Assembly (NCBI GenBank): GCA_013815465.1
Contig: JACDGE010000019.1
Coordinates: 1-33,990, forward strand
Reading direction: 5' to 3'
Length of the DNA stretch: 33,990 bases
From: Alphaproteobacteria bacterium
GTDB taxonomy: Bacteria; Pseudomonadota; Alphaproteobacteria; UBA9655
The position numbers were made by a program, and so were the translations under genes. Positions 1-7,799 of this stretch are shown here, piece after piece. Under the pieces are notes generated by a model. It was not told the DNA's origin. It saw only the letters and a program-made list of their open reading frames with translations, and ran no database searches. The stretch's first letter is position 1. Every line of letters starts with the position of its first letter.

Positions 1-42
1 GGTATATGTTGTACCTAGCAGAGTGGGTGTAGGCATCGTCCT

Positions 43-70
43 GGGTTCCCGCCTTCGCGGGAATGACGCA
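43..70. repeat. REP-like palindrome
   Basis: A short palindrome with arms ttcccgc (46-52) and gcgggaa (57-63) around a 4-base loop, followed by atgacg. It has the look of a repetitive extragenic palindrome. A diverged relative lies at 20856-20880. Too little of the left flank is visible to say whether it ends a gene outside the window. Confidence 0.6.
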
Positions 71-300
71 CCTTTGGTGCATTTGTAAAGAAAGATTACC
101 ATAATCATAAGGGATTCCATACAATTTAGATGCGTTTACCGTGGTCCGTCTCGCTTAACACCCGACACTTTTAAAAAACACACTACATTTAGGTAGGACG
201 AAACAACAAAGAGCGTGGCCGCGAAGGCGGCTGTTCAGTAAACATTTATTTATACCCTTTAGCGATCAAGAAGTGGATATGGACTTCGTCCATAGGATGA
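71..300. other. gene-free spacer before lon
   Basis: No convincing coding frame, RNA gene or clear promoter is visible here. With the inverted-repeat doublet at 301-432 and the sequence at 433-644 it forms the gene-free stretch upstream of lon. In many proteobacteria clpP-clpX lies upstream of lon, but nothing resembling clpX is seen in the visible stretch. Confidence 0.5.
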
Positions 301-432
301 GATCCTGGGTCAAGCCCGGGATGACAGCATCGGGCTTTTTGTATTCATAAATCAAGAATCTGTACAGCTTAACGGCGATTGTTATAGGAATGATATACTC
401 TCCACTGTCATCCCGGGCTTGATCCGGGATCT
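301..432. repeat. Inverted-repeat doublet, copy 1
   Basis: Two inverted arms of about 27 bases (301-327 and 405-432) are built on the core tcatcccgggcttga and enclose about 77 bases. The arms match with two differences. The same architecture and nearly the same total length (132-136 bases) recur at 7177-7312 and 26271-26404, so this is a dispersed family, REP-doublet or MITE-like. Each arm is itself a small palindrome (cccggg). Confidence 0.8.
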
Positions 433-644
433 AAAAATGTTAGTTTCTATGAGGATCTTAGCAAAAGTTAATAAGTTTTTTCGGGTGTTAAGGCCGCTTA
501 ATTTCGTTATCACGGGCCTTCAAAACCCTAAAAGACTGGACAATAGCTACGCCCGTGAGAGGAGCCTTTATTATTTCTCTTTATGTCTGAGAAAAGATAG
601 TCTATCCTTAACACAGATCCGTGAATTTATTTATGAGGTATTCT

Positions 645-3065
645 TTGAGCAAAGAGAGTCAAAACACTCAGCAGACCAAGTATCCCGTTTTATCCTTAAG
701 GGACGTGGTTGTCTTTCCCCATATGGTCATTCCTCTCTTTGTGGGTCGAGAAAAGTCGATCTACGCATTAGACGCTGTCATGGGCAACGATCAGCGTGTT
801 GTCTTGTTGAGTCAAAAAGATCCGACCGTTGATAACCCAACCAAAAAGGATCTTTACACGGTGGGGGCCCTTGCAAAAGTTTTACAGCTTTTGCGGCTTC
901 CCGATGGAACGGTAAAAGTCCTTCTCGAAGGGGAAAAGCGCGTTAACGTTATAAAATTAGAGAATGAAGCTTCTTATTTTGAAGCAACCGTAGAACCGTT
1001 TTTTGAAGAGTCTGGTCCTCCTCACGAGATTAAAGCCTTAGTCCGCACACTGACCGCACAGTTTGATCAGTATGTAAAATTGCAAAAAAAGGTTCCGAGT
1101 GATCTCTTGTCCTCGGTTACCCAAATCTCTGATCCCTCAAAATTGTCTGATATTGTGGCGGCCCATCTTGGGTTTAAGCTTGATGAAAAGCAGGTTCTTC
1201 TTGAAACAAAAAACATTCCCAGCCGGTTTGAAAAAATAATAGGATTTATGGAGGCTGAAATAGGCGTGATGCAAGCGGAAAAACGAATCCGCAGCAGAGT
1301 CAAACGCCAGATGGAAAAAACTCAGAGAGAGTATTATTTAAACGAGCAATTAAAAGCCATCCAAAAAGAACTTGGTGAAGGTGAGGACGGAAAAGACGAG
1401 CTTGCTGAAATTGAAGAGAAAATCAAGAAAACCAAGCTGTCTAAGGAAGCAAGAGAAAGAGCTACCAGCGAGCTTAAAAAACTTCGGCAGATGAGTCCCA
1501 TGTCTGCGGAGGCAACAGTTGTCCGCAATTATTTGGAATGGCTCATAGAGATTCCTTGGGAAACTCAGACCCGTGTTAAAAAAGATTTAAAAAAAGCCGA
1601 GCAAGTTTTGCATCAAGATCACTTTGGTCTAGAAAAGGTAAAAGAGCGCATTATTGAATATTTAGCTGTCCAAAACCGTGTAGGAAAAATTCATGGTCCT
1701 ATCCTGTGCCTTGTGGGGCCTCCCGGGGTGGGGAAGACCTCTTTAGGAAAATCCATTGCCCGTGCAACAGGACGAAACTTTGTCCGTATGTCGTTGGGTG
1801 GGGTGCGGGATGAAGCTGAAATTAGAGGACACCGACGGACCTATATTGGATCGATGCCTGGAAAAGTTGTTCAGGGAATGAAAAAAGCAAAAACAACAAA
1901 TCCCCTCTTTTTATTAGATGAGGTCGATAAGTTGGGTGCAGACTGGCGGGGCGATCCCGCATCTGCTCTTTTAGAGGTTCTAGATCCTGAGCAAAATAAT
2001 ACCTTCAATGATCATTACTTAGAAGTTGATTATGATCTCTCGAATGTACTTTTTATTACAACGGCTAATACGCTTAATATGCCGCAGCCTCTTATGGATC
2101 GAATGGAAATTATTCATATTTCTGGGTATACGGAAGACGAGAAGGTTCAAATTGCCCACCGTCATCTCCTTCCTAAACAGATCAAAGCTCATGGGTTAAA
2201 AAAACATGAATTCTCAATTACTGATGCTTCTATTCTCCAGCTGATTCGTACGTACACGCTGGAGGCAGGTGTACGAAATCTTGAAAGAGAACTTGCAAAC
2301 CTTTGTCGTAAAGCTGTGCGCCGTCTTTCCTCTCCAAAGTACAAGACGATTAAAATAACAACTAAAAATCTTAGTAAATTTGCAGGTGTTTCTCGGTATC
2401 ATCATGGAGAAGTAGACCTTGAAGATACAGTTGGTGTAACAACGGGGCTGGCCTGGACAGAAGTGGGGGGAGAACTCCTCTCTATCGAAGCCGTGATGCT
2501 TCCTGGAAAAGGAAAAATGCAGATTACAGGAAAGCTAGGGGAAGTTATGCAAGAATCCATCCAGGCTGCTGCAAGTTACGTCAAGTCAAGAGCTCCACAC
2601 TTTGGCATTGCACCTCCTCTTTTTGAAAAAAGAGACATCCACATTCACGTGCCTGAAGGGGCAACGCCTAAAGATGGACCCTCAGCAGGAGTTGCCATGT
2701 GTACATCAATTGTTTCTGTCTTAACCGGTATCCCTGTACGTAAAGATATTGCAATGACGGGAGAAATTACGTTGAGAGGACGCGTTCTTGCCATTGGAGG
2801 GCTTAAGGAAAAGCTTTTAGCCGCTTTGCGAGGAAAGATTACAATTGTTATTATCCCCAAAGATAATGAAAAAGATCTCGCAGAAATCCCGGCCAATGTT
2901 AAAAAAGGATTAACGATTATCCCTGTGACTCGTATCGAAGAAGTACTTAATATTGCCTTGAAAGAACCTTTGCAACCGATTACCTGGCCGGAAGATATCC
3001 TTAATTTAGAGCTACATAAAAACAGAATGGAGGAACTAAAAAAAGAGGACCTTACGACCCATTAG
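645..3065 (+). CDS. lon: Lon ATP-dependent protease
   Basis: ATP-dependent serine protease that degrades misfolded and regulatory proteins in the cytoplasm. The order is Lon N-terminal substrate domain, coiled region, AAA+ module and C-terminal protease. Numbered from the TTG at 645, the Walker A GPPGVGKT is at 358-365, the catalytic Ser of PKDGPSAG is about residue 680 and the Lys of GGLKEK about 721, so both dyad residues are present. Length (806 residues) is normal for the family. I chose TTG 645 because GAGG at 635-638 sits six bases upstream. In-frame ATG 633 and GTG 621 are alternatives but have no visible Shine-Dalgarno sequence. An HU gene follows, as is common in alphaproteobacteria. 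Identity is certain; the start is not. Confidence 0.97.
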   Translation: MSKESQNTQQTKYPVLSLRDVVVFPHMVIPLFVGREKSIYALDAVMGNDQRVVLLSQKDPTVDNPTKKDLYTVGALAKVLQLLRLPDGTVKVLLEGEKRVNVIKLENEASYFEATVEPFFEESGPPHEIKALVRTLTAQFDQYVKLQKKVPSDLLSSVTQISDPSKLSDIVAAHLGFKLDEKQVLLETKNIPSRFEKIIGFMEAEIGVMQAEKRIRSRVKRQMEKTQREYYLNEQLKAIQKELGEGEDGKDELAEIEEKIKKTKLSKEARERATSELKKLRQMSPMSAEATVVRNYLEWLIEIPWETQTRVKKDLKKAEQVLHQDHFGLEKVKERIIEYLAVQNRVGKIHGPILCLVGPPGVGKTSLGKSIARATGRNFVRMSLGGVRDEAEIRGHRRTYIGSMPGKVVQGMKKAKTTNPLFLLDEVDKLGADWRGDPASALLEVLDPEQNNTFNDHYLEVDYDLSNVLFITTANTLNMPQPLMDRMEIIHISGYTEDEKVQIAHRHLLPKQIKAHGLKKHEFSITDASILQLIRTYTLEAGVRNLERELANLCRKAVRRLSSPKYKTIKITTKNLSKFAGVSRYHHGEVDLEDTVGVTTGLAWTEVGGELLSIEAVMLPGKGKMQITGKLGEVMQESIQAAASYVKSRAPHFGIAPPLFEKRDIHIHVPEGATPKDGPSAGVAMCTSIVSVLTGIPVRKDIAMTGEITLRGRVLAIGGLKEKLLAALRGKITIVIIPKDNEKDLAEIPANVKKGLTIIPVTRIEEVLNIALKEPLQPITWPEDILNLELHKNRMEELKKEDLTTH

Positions 3066-3220
3066 CGTTACTGCGCTGATTTTAAACAAAAGTAATTTTT
3101 AGGTATTTTTTCTAATGTATTGACGCATCATAAGGATTCAGGTAGGCTTTTACAACTTGCTCTATAAGAATAAGAGCATATTTTAACAATATATCTGCAA
3201 CAACAAAAGGGTATGTTCCA

Positions 3221-3505
3221 GTGACTGAAAGTGTAAATAAAAACGATCTAGTTACGAGTGTCGCTGAAATTTCTGGTCTCACAAAAGCTGATGCTTTGAA
3301 AGCCATTGATGGAGTGATCTTAGCAATTACAAAAAGTTTGAAAAAAGACCAAGAAGTTCGTCTTGTAGGCTTCGGGACATTTGCAGTGACCCATCGTCCT
3401 GCCGGTGAAGGGAGAAATCCTCGGACAGGCGAAAAAATACAAATTAAAGCATCTAAGCAACCAAAGTTTCGCGCAGGCAAAACATTGAAAGATGCCATCG
3501 CTTAA
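3221..3505 (+). CDS. hup: HU family DNA-binding protein
   Basis: Small histone-like protein (94 residues, the usual HU length) that bends and compacts DNA as a dimer. The HU signature is complete: N-terminal helices (NKNDLVTSVAEISGLTKADA), the central GFGTF, and the DNA-binding arm with GRNPRTGE followed by PKFRAGKTLKDAI. The start is GTG 3221 with AAGG about ten bases upstream. A possible promoter, ttgctc at 3157-3162 and an AT-rich -10 near 3180, lies in the 155-base gap after lon, so independent transcription is likely. A strong terminator at 3531-3570 follows. It could equally be called hupB; HU and IHF subunits are related, but the arm favours HU. Confidence 0.95.
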   Translation: MTESVNKNDLVTSVAEISGLTKADALKAIDGVILAITKSLKKDQEVRLVGFGTFAVTHRPAGEGRNPRTGEKIQIKASKQPKFRAGKTLKDAIA

Positions 3506-3530
3506 GTATTGATTATTTAAGTGACAAATG

Positions 3531-3570
3531 AGGGGGACAGGATTGATAAAATCCTGTCCTCCTTTTCTTT
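3531..3570 (+). terminator. Rho-independent terminator of HU
   Basis: A 13-bp stem, agggggacaggat (3531-3543) with atcctgtcctcct (3551-3563), one G-U pair, a 7-base loop, then a T-rich tail (tttcttt). It starts 25 bases after the HU stop codon. Confidence 0.9.
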
Positions 3571-3599
3571 GTGATGTTTCTTTTTTTTTCATTAGAACT

Positions 3600-3677
3600 T
3601 CTTTCGAACCACAGGATGATATAGATTGAGCCGGGATCTTTATGGACCCAATCTATATCATCCTGTGGTTCGAAAGA
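3600..3677. repeat. Perfect 29-bp inverted repeat
   Basis: Arms 3600-3628 and 3649-3677 are perfect complements around a 20-base loop. The loop plus right arm (gagccgggatct, then 25 bases at 3640-3664) matches the right edge of doublet copy 2 and its flank (7301-7341). It therefore looks like a rearranged or terminal piece of that element family rather than a terminator; no T-run follows. Confidence 0.85.
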
Positions 3678-3830
3678 GGGTTATTTCCCTTAAGTATTTC
3701 AGGGTCCTACTCTGATTTGTGTCATACCGCTTTCAGTGCTTCATATTTGATACCTCTCGCTACGCTGGAGGGGATTTATTTAATTAATCACATTAAACTT
3801 AAAATAACCTCTTATATTATATTAATAAAA

Positions 3831-3969
3831 TTTTCCTAAAATTTTTACTTGACAGCATTGATATGTTTATGAAAAATAGGTGCTGTCTCTCAGATGGGAG
3901 GCGCGGCTTGTAGGTGATAACAGCACCTACAAGCCACTAAACATAACAACCCTTAAACGGAGGATTATC
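3831..3969 (+). promoter_or_regulatory. Structured leader of 85-residue protein, copy A
   Basis: This 139-base leader is closely matched by the leader of the paralogue at 26734-26873. It starts with a TTGACA box (3849-3854); the -10 is unclear (aaaaat at 17-base spacing, or tatgaa further up). Two hairpins follow: ctctc/gggag (3887-3900, one G-U pair) and a perfect 12-bp stem ggcttgtaggtg/cacctacaagcc (3905-3916 and 3924-3935, 7-base loop). The Shine-Dalgarno GGAGG precedes the ATG. In copy B both stems survive despite base changes. It could be a cis-acting RNA or a palindromic operator for a dimeric regulator. Confidence 0.7.
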
Positions 3970-4227
3970 ATGTCTGATAACACCATAAACCACTCGTCTG
4001 CTTCTTTGAAGCACATAAATACACGTCTTGAAAAATTAGGGCGTCTTGCGGATCGCCTGGATGTGCTTGCGTACCGTTATCAACGGGTTTCTATGTGTTG
4101 CAGAGAGCTTTCTAAGCGGTACGCTACGCTCGCACAAGTGCTGGATCAAGTCGATTGTGTCGCCTTTGAAATCCGGCAGGAATATACCCTCCTCATGGAG
4201 AAATGGCGGGCTGTAAACCAAAGATAG
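3970..4227 (+). CDS. Conserved orphan 85-residue helical protein, copy A
   Basis: I do not recognise a family. The protein has no signal peptide or membrane segment and looks entirely helical, with amphipathic stretches (RLEKLGRLADRLDVLAYRYQ, LAQVLDQVD) that could form a coiled coil or helical bundle. It has three cysteines (C43, C44, C63). Start ATG 3970 follows AACGGAGGATTATC, a strong Shine-Dalgarno context; the open frame upstream is untranslated leader. The minus-strand gene at 26482-26733 is a paralogue with about 71 of the first 80 residues identical; the C-terminal five residues differ. Conservation of protein and leader together indicates a real, selected gene. Function unknown. Confidence 0.85.
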   Translation: MSDNTINHSSASLKHINTRLEKLGRLADRLDVLAYRYQRVSMCCRELSKRYATLAQVLDQVDCVAFEIRQEYTLLMEKWRAVNQR

Positions 4228-4279
4228 AAAAGGAAGGGAGAGGGAACTGTATCGGGGGCTCCGTATAACAAACAGTCTG

Positions 4280-4403
4280 TCATACATCTAGAACATAAGG
4301 GTCATTGAGGGAGACATAATAGATTTCATCCGCTCCCTTGGCTTTTAAAGCATCCGCGGGCTTGGTATAGTGAGTTAGTTTGAATTGGAGATCACATAGC
4401 CAT
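4280..4403 (-). pseudogene. Peroxiredoxin (Prx5/AhpC-TSA type) relic
   Basis: Read on the minus strand, one frame ending in a TGA at 4280-4282 gives HYTKPADALKAKGADEIYYV then SLNDPYVLD. This matches the conserved middle of Prx5-type peroxiredoxins (typically ..GY..KADALKAKGVDEIYCVSVNDPFVM). The upstream part with the catalytic PT.C motif is not recognisable, and the reading ends where the family continues with about half its length. It is therefore a decayed fragment of a thiol peroxidase gene. The paired palindromes at 4420-4478 lie where the 5' part should be and may mark the disruption. Confidence 0.65.
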
Positions 4404-4419
4404 CATGAGCTCTCCAGAC

Positions 4420-4478
4420 TGTCATGCTGAAGTTGTTTCAGCATCTAAAAAAGATCCTGAAATAAATTCAGGATGACA
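4420..4478. repeat. Paired palindromic repeats (tcctgaa type)
   Basis: Two arms, 4420-4446 and 4452-4478, are inverted copies of each other (23 of 27 positions) and each is also its own palindrome (atgctgaa/ttcagcat and atcctgaa/ttcaggat). The paired positions differ in a compensated way (gc in one arm, cc/gg in the other). It is a second REP-like class, distinct from the cccggg doublets. The rest of the 4479-4677 spacer shows nothing I can name. Confidence 0.75.
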
Positions 4479-4677
4479 CCTGAGGAGTTGAGGCATCTTC
4501 AACTTAATGCACTATAAAACTAGGGAGATGAATCTCAGCGCAGGTAGGCGTAAAAGAACCAGGAACAGCAAAAAAATGACTTTTTTCCTTTTTTTCAGCC
4601 CTTTAAGTTAACCTCTTCGATTAAAGAAACTTTGAGTCTTCTAAGAGGAAGTGATGGAAGAGCATCCCCAATTTTTA

Positions 4678-6471
4678 TTATAGGGGGGCTCCTTTTTCTT
4701 CGATATGTAGTCCCACTTCTTTAAAGGCATCCTGAACCCCCTCTACAGAAAGGATTTCTGGTAAAGGAGCACCCTTTGGATTATTGGGTCCAAAGACAAT
4801 ATTAAAGGGTATGCCATATCGTCCATATGCTTGCAAGAACTTGGTAATACGGGGATCTTGTCTCGTCCAATCGGCGCGCATTGCAATAACATCTGGTCGG
4901 GCTAAAAGAGCCATGATAAGGGGGTCATTCATGACCAATCTTTTATTTACAGCACAGGTCACGCACCATTCAGCCGTGGCATCCACAAAAACAAATTTTC
5001 CCTCGGCAACAAGTGAACTGATGGCGTCAGGCTCAAAAGGTTTCCAAACTTCAAGGGAAGGCAAACGGGAGCCAAATTTTTGCTCTAGAGTTGCCGCCGG
5101 CTCAGTGGGGATAACCCAGGAAAGTGCCCATGCCATGAGAAAAAGAGGAGTTGCAAAGGCCCAGGCTTTCAAGGTCGGCTTTTTATGATGCTTAATCCAA
5201 AAAAGGGACAGGGCTATCAAGGATAAAACTGTGCTTAAGAACAGAACCCAAAGGGGAAGATGGAAGGTCAGAATCCATCCAATCCAAAGAGCTGTTAGGG
5301 CAAGAAAGGCTCCTAAAATGGTTTGAACCCATACCATCCATACCCCGGGCTTTGGAAGGAAAATATACCGTTGAGGAAGAGAGGCTATTAAAAGGTATGG
5401 CGAAGCAAAGCCCAACCCCAGGAAGAAAAACACGAGAAAGATATCGCTCGTATTACGGGCAAGGGCAAAACTAAGAGCCGTGCCAACAAAAGGCGCGGAA
5501 CAAGGTGTTGCAAGAAGGGTTGCAAACACACCGGACAGGAAATCTTTAATCTTTCCTTTACCTTCGTGACCAATAAGCCATGTTCCCAGACCCGAAGGCA
5601 GATCAATCTCAAAAATTCCACAGAGGCTCGCCGAAAAAGCAACAAGGACAAGAAAAACAAAGAGGAGAAAATGAGGGTTTTGGAAATGAATTCCCCAGCC
5701 AAACGCTTGCCCGGACGCTTTTAAAATAACGGTTATGAGAGCGAGAAGAAGAAACGACGCTAAAATTCCCAGGCCTGTGATAAAAAAGCCTTCCTTTGCA
5801 CGGTTGCCGTTGCCGTGGTTCTTTTTCGATTGCTTAACTAAGGACATGACTTTTAAAGAAAGAACGGGCAGGACACAGGGCATGAAGTTTAAAATCAATC
5901 CCCCTAAAAGAGCAATTGCAAGAAGGCTAATGAGTGACACTCCCTCATAAGCTTCTTCCCGTTTTTCCACAGCTTTAAAGACTTCGTCTCCCTTATCTCC
6001 CGGTTTGAGAACAATTGAGAGGGTCTTTTCAAAGGGCATACAAAGAGCCGAACAGGCTAGAAAAGATACTTTCAGGTTGAGCGTAATCGGTTTTTGTCGA
6101 TCCTCAGGGGTAATTTGAAGAGGAATAAGGGTGGGCCCCTCATAGACATAAGCGGGTTGATCTTGAATATTCATTTTGTGAGCAACAGGCCATAGAACCT
6201 TAACGTCTTGAACGTTTACGGATGTTTCCCATATAATTGTGGGATCAAAGCCTAACGTATCCTCCCCTTGAGGACTCGGAGCATAGAGGTGCCATTCAGG
6301 AGGAACGGTGAACACCAGCCCTGCAAGCACATGATTTCCCTCAGGACCGCCAGGTACAAGTTTTAGAGCAATAGGATCCTTAGCCGCTCCATGAAGAGCC
6401 GAGGCGAAGACAAAAAGCAGAAAAAGCCCGCCTTTTAGACTAGTAATAAAATTTTTCATATATTTTCGCAT
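4678..6471 (-). CDS. dsbD: Thiol:disulfide interchange protein DsbD/ScsB-like
   Basis: Inner-membrane protein that carries electrons from cytoplasmic thioredoxin to periplasmic thiol proteins. From the ATG at 6471 it has 597 residues. It begins with a signal peptide (MKNFITSLKGGLFLLFVFAS region), then a periplasmic domain with the paired cysteines of ACSALCMP. A multi-span membrane domain follows with the redox cysteines of FMPCVLP and ATPCSAPF. The C-terminal thioredoxin-like domain carries C503-V-T-C506 in AEWCVTC. All three cysteine pairs of the relay are present, so it looks functional. ATG 6459 is an alternative start that gives a tighter signal peptide. It is divergent from yqgE, about 40 bases away. 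It fits the several Cys-rich secreted proteins nearby. Confidence 0.92.
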   Translation of the reverse strand: MRKYMKNFITSLKGGLFLLFVFASALHGAAKDPIALKLVPGGPEGNHVLAGLVFTVPPEWHLYAPSPQGEDTLGFDPTIIWETSVNVQDVKVLWPVAHKMNIQDQPAYVYEGPTLIPLQITPEDRQKPITLNLKVSFLACSALCMPFEKTLSIVLKPGDKGDEVFKAVEKREEAYEGVSLISLLAIALLGGLILNFMPCVLPVLSLKVMSLVKQSKKNHGNGNRAKEGFFITGLGILASFLLLALITVILKASGQAFGWGIHFQNPHFLLFVFLVLVAFSASLCGIFEIDLPSGLGTWLIGHEGKGKIKDFLSGVFATLLATPCSAPFVGTALSFALARNTSDIFLVFFFLGLGFASPYLLIASLPQRYIFLPKPGVWMVWVQTILGAFLALTALWIGWILTFHLPLWVLFLSTVLSLIALSLFWIKHHKKPTLKAWAFATPLFLMAWALSWVIPTEPAATLEQKFGSRLPSLEVWKPFEPDAISSLVAEGKFVFVDATAEWCVTCAVNKRLVMNDPLIMALLARPDVIAMRADWTRQDPRITKFLQAYGRYGIPFNIVFGPNNPKGAPLPEILSVEGVQDAFKEVGLHIEEKGAPL

Positions 6472-6513
6472 TATGTAATGAACTTTTAACCTGTTTTGTG
6501 GCATAAAGTTAGT

Positions 6514-7101
6514 ATGACAGAAGAAACAACATCCAAACAAGACCTTTCAGGTTATTTAACGGGCCAATTTCTTTTAGCGATGCCTTATTTAGCGGATCCC
6601 CGCTTTGAAAAGGTCGTTATTTATATTTGCGGCCACGATAACAACGGCGCCATGGGACTTGTGGTTAACAAGCGTTTAGGCGACTTAACCCTTAAAGGAC
6701 TTTTAGACTACTTGAATCTTCCCCAAGAGTCAATAAAAAGGGAGTTGCCAATTTATTTTGGGGGCCCTGTGGACACAGAACGTGGATTTATCCTTCATTC
6801 TGATGATTTTACCCACCCTGGCACCGTACCCTTAAGCAATCATATCTCTCTCACCGCAACGGTTGATGTTTTACAATCTATTGCAGCGGGGGGAGGTCCA
6901 AAAGATTGTCTTCTTGCCATGGGTTACGTTGGTTGGGGTCCAGGGCAACTGGATTCTGAACTTCACAGTAATAAATGGATTCAAGCCGAATCCGACCCAG
7001 AGATCCTATTTCATGTGCCTATTGAAAAAAAATGGGAAGTGGCGATTTCAACATTAGGCGTGACGCCAGAAGCTTTTTCGGAAGAATTCGGTCAGGCGTG
7101 A
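6514..7101 (+). CDS. yqgE: YqgE/AlgH family protein (UPF0301)
   Basis: A 195-residue member of the YqgE/AlgH family, whose biochemical role is not settled. Family hallmarks are visible: GQFLLAMPYLADPRFEKVV near the N-terminus, HDNNGAMGLVVNK, the FGGPVDTERGFILH segment, and GYVGWGPGQLDSEL in the second half. Length is typical. ATG 6514 is preferred over in-frame TTG 6496 because the family starts just before the GQFLLAMP block. It is divergently arranged with dsbD, a neighbourhood I recall from other alphaproteobacteria. No signal peptide or membrane span, so cytoplasmic. Confidence 0.95.
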   Translation: MTEETTSKQDLSGYLTGQFLLAMPYLADPRFEKVVIYICGHDNNGAMGLVVNKRLGDLTLKGLLDYLNLPQESIKRELPIYFGGPVDTERGFILHSDDFTHPGTVPLSNHISLTATVDVLQSIAAGGGPKDCLLAMGYVGWGPGQLDSELHSNKWIQAESDPEILFHVPIEKKWEVAISTLGVTPEAFSEEFGQA

Positions 7102-7176
7102 TCCGTAATCAATTCATCATCCAGCCTGCTTTAGATCAGAAATTTCACTTATTAAACTTCTTTCAAAATAAGAATT

Positions 7177-7312
7177 AGATCCCGGCTCAAGGCCGGGATG
7201 ACAGATTGAGGGTGTAAAAGCTCAACAACAAACATTATTTTACATTACACAATCTCTTGATTATAGGAGTAAAAAACTCCGACGCTGTCATCCCGGCCTT
7301 GAGCCGGGATCT
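7177..7312. repeat. Inverted-repeat doublet, copy 2 (perfect 28-bp arms)
   Basis: Arms 7177-7204 and 7285-7312 are perfect 28-base inverted repeats around the core ggccgggatgacag. The interior of 80 bases is AT-rich. The right flank, 7317-7341, is identical over 25 bases to 3640-3664, linking this element to the 29-bp hairpin at 3600-3677. It fills most of the roughly 325-base gap between yqgE and the next gene. Confidence 0.9.
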
Positions 7313-7427
7313 CATTTTATGGACCCAATCTATATCATCCTATGTTTCGAAAGTATGAATTAATAAAATGTTAACTTTATTAATAAATAATTATTGAATG
7401 TTTGCATTTTTTAAAAAAGGAAAACTT

Positions 7428-7748
7428 ATGAAAAAATATCATTTTTATATTTTAATCAGTAGCATGTTCATTATTTCGGCTCAGGAAGGCACTGCTGACT
7501 GTGAATCTCGTGTCAAATGTTTTTATGACGGCGATAAAAATAATGGAAGACATGATTTCGCAGGTTGGTCACAAGAGTCCTACCATTGGTCGTGGTATTT
7601 TGGAATGGGATTTTATCCCGATAAGCTCCACAGTAGTTGGGATTATGAGCCCTCTAGAAAGGCATGTGGAGAACAAGTGCCAGAATGTCGTCCAGATAAA
7701 TGTATTGCGCGTGCACCTAGAGCAGCATCCTCATGCCCTGGCTATTGA
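7428..7748 (+). CDS. Small Cys-rich secreted protein (MKKYxFYILI leader)
   Basis: A 106-residue protein of unknown function. The N-terminus MKKYHFYILISSMFIISAQE is a Sec-type signal peptide, with likely cleavage around the TAD at 23-25. The mature part is short, aromatic-rich (WSQESYHWSWYFGMGF) and has six cysteines, so disulfide bonding in the periplasm or outside is likely. ATG 7428 is chosen because AAAAGG lies seven bases upstream; an upstream in-frame ATG at 7398 lacks one. The first ten residues and the ribosome-binding region closely match the gene at 11322-11606, on the other side of the oxidoreductase gene. No known family recognised. Confidence 0.75.
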   Translation: MKKYHFYILISSMFIISAQEGTADCESRVKCFYDGDKNNGRHDFAGWSQESYHWSWYFGMGFYPDKLHSSWDYEPSRKACGEQVPECRPDKCIARAPRAASSCPGY

Positions 7749-7799
7749 AGTTGAGGCTTCATCTAAAAAGTCTGCCCAGGTGTGAGGGCATCACGTCCT

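Noticed and set aside
1-120. Possible tRNA-like or RNA gene at the left edge
   Set aside because: No cloverleaf, TTCGA-type T-arm or acceptor pairing could be found; the palindrome there is explained as a REP-like repeat.
419-832. 137-residue plus-strand frame upstream of and overlapping lon
   Set aside because: It starts inside a repeat arm, overlaps lon in another frame for about 190 bases and shows no family features.
3642-3839. 65-residue frame after the 29-bp hairpin
   Set aside because: It starts within the repeat and runs through AT-rich spacer; no ribosome-binding site or family pattern.
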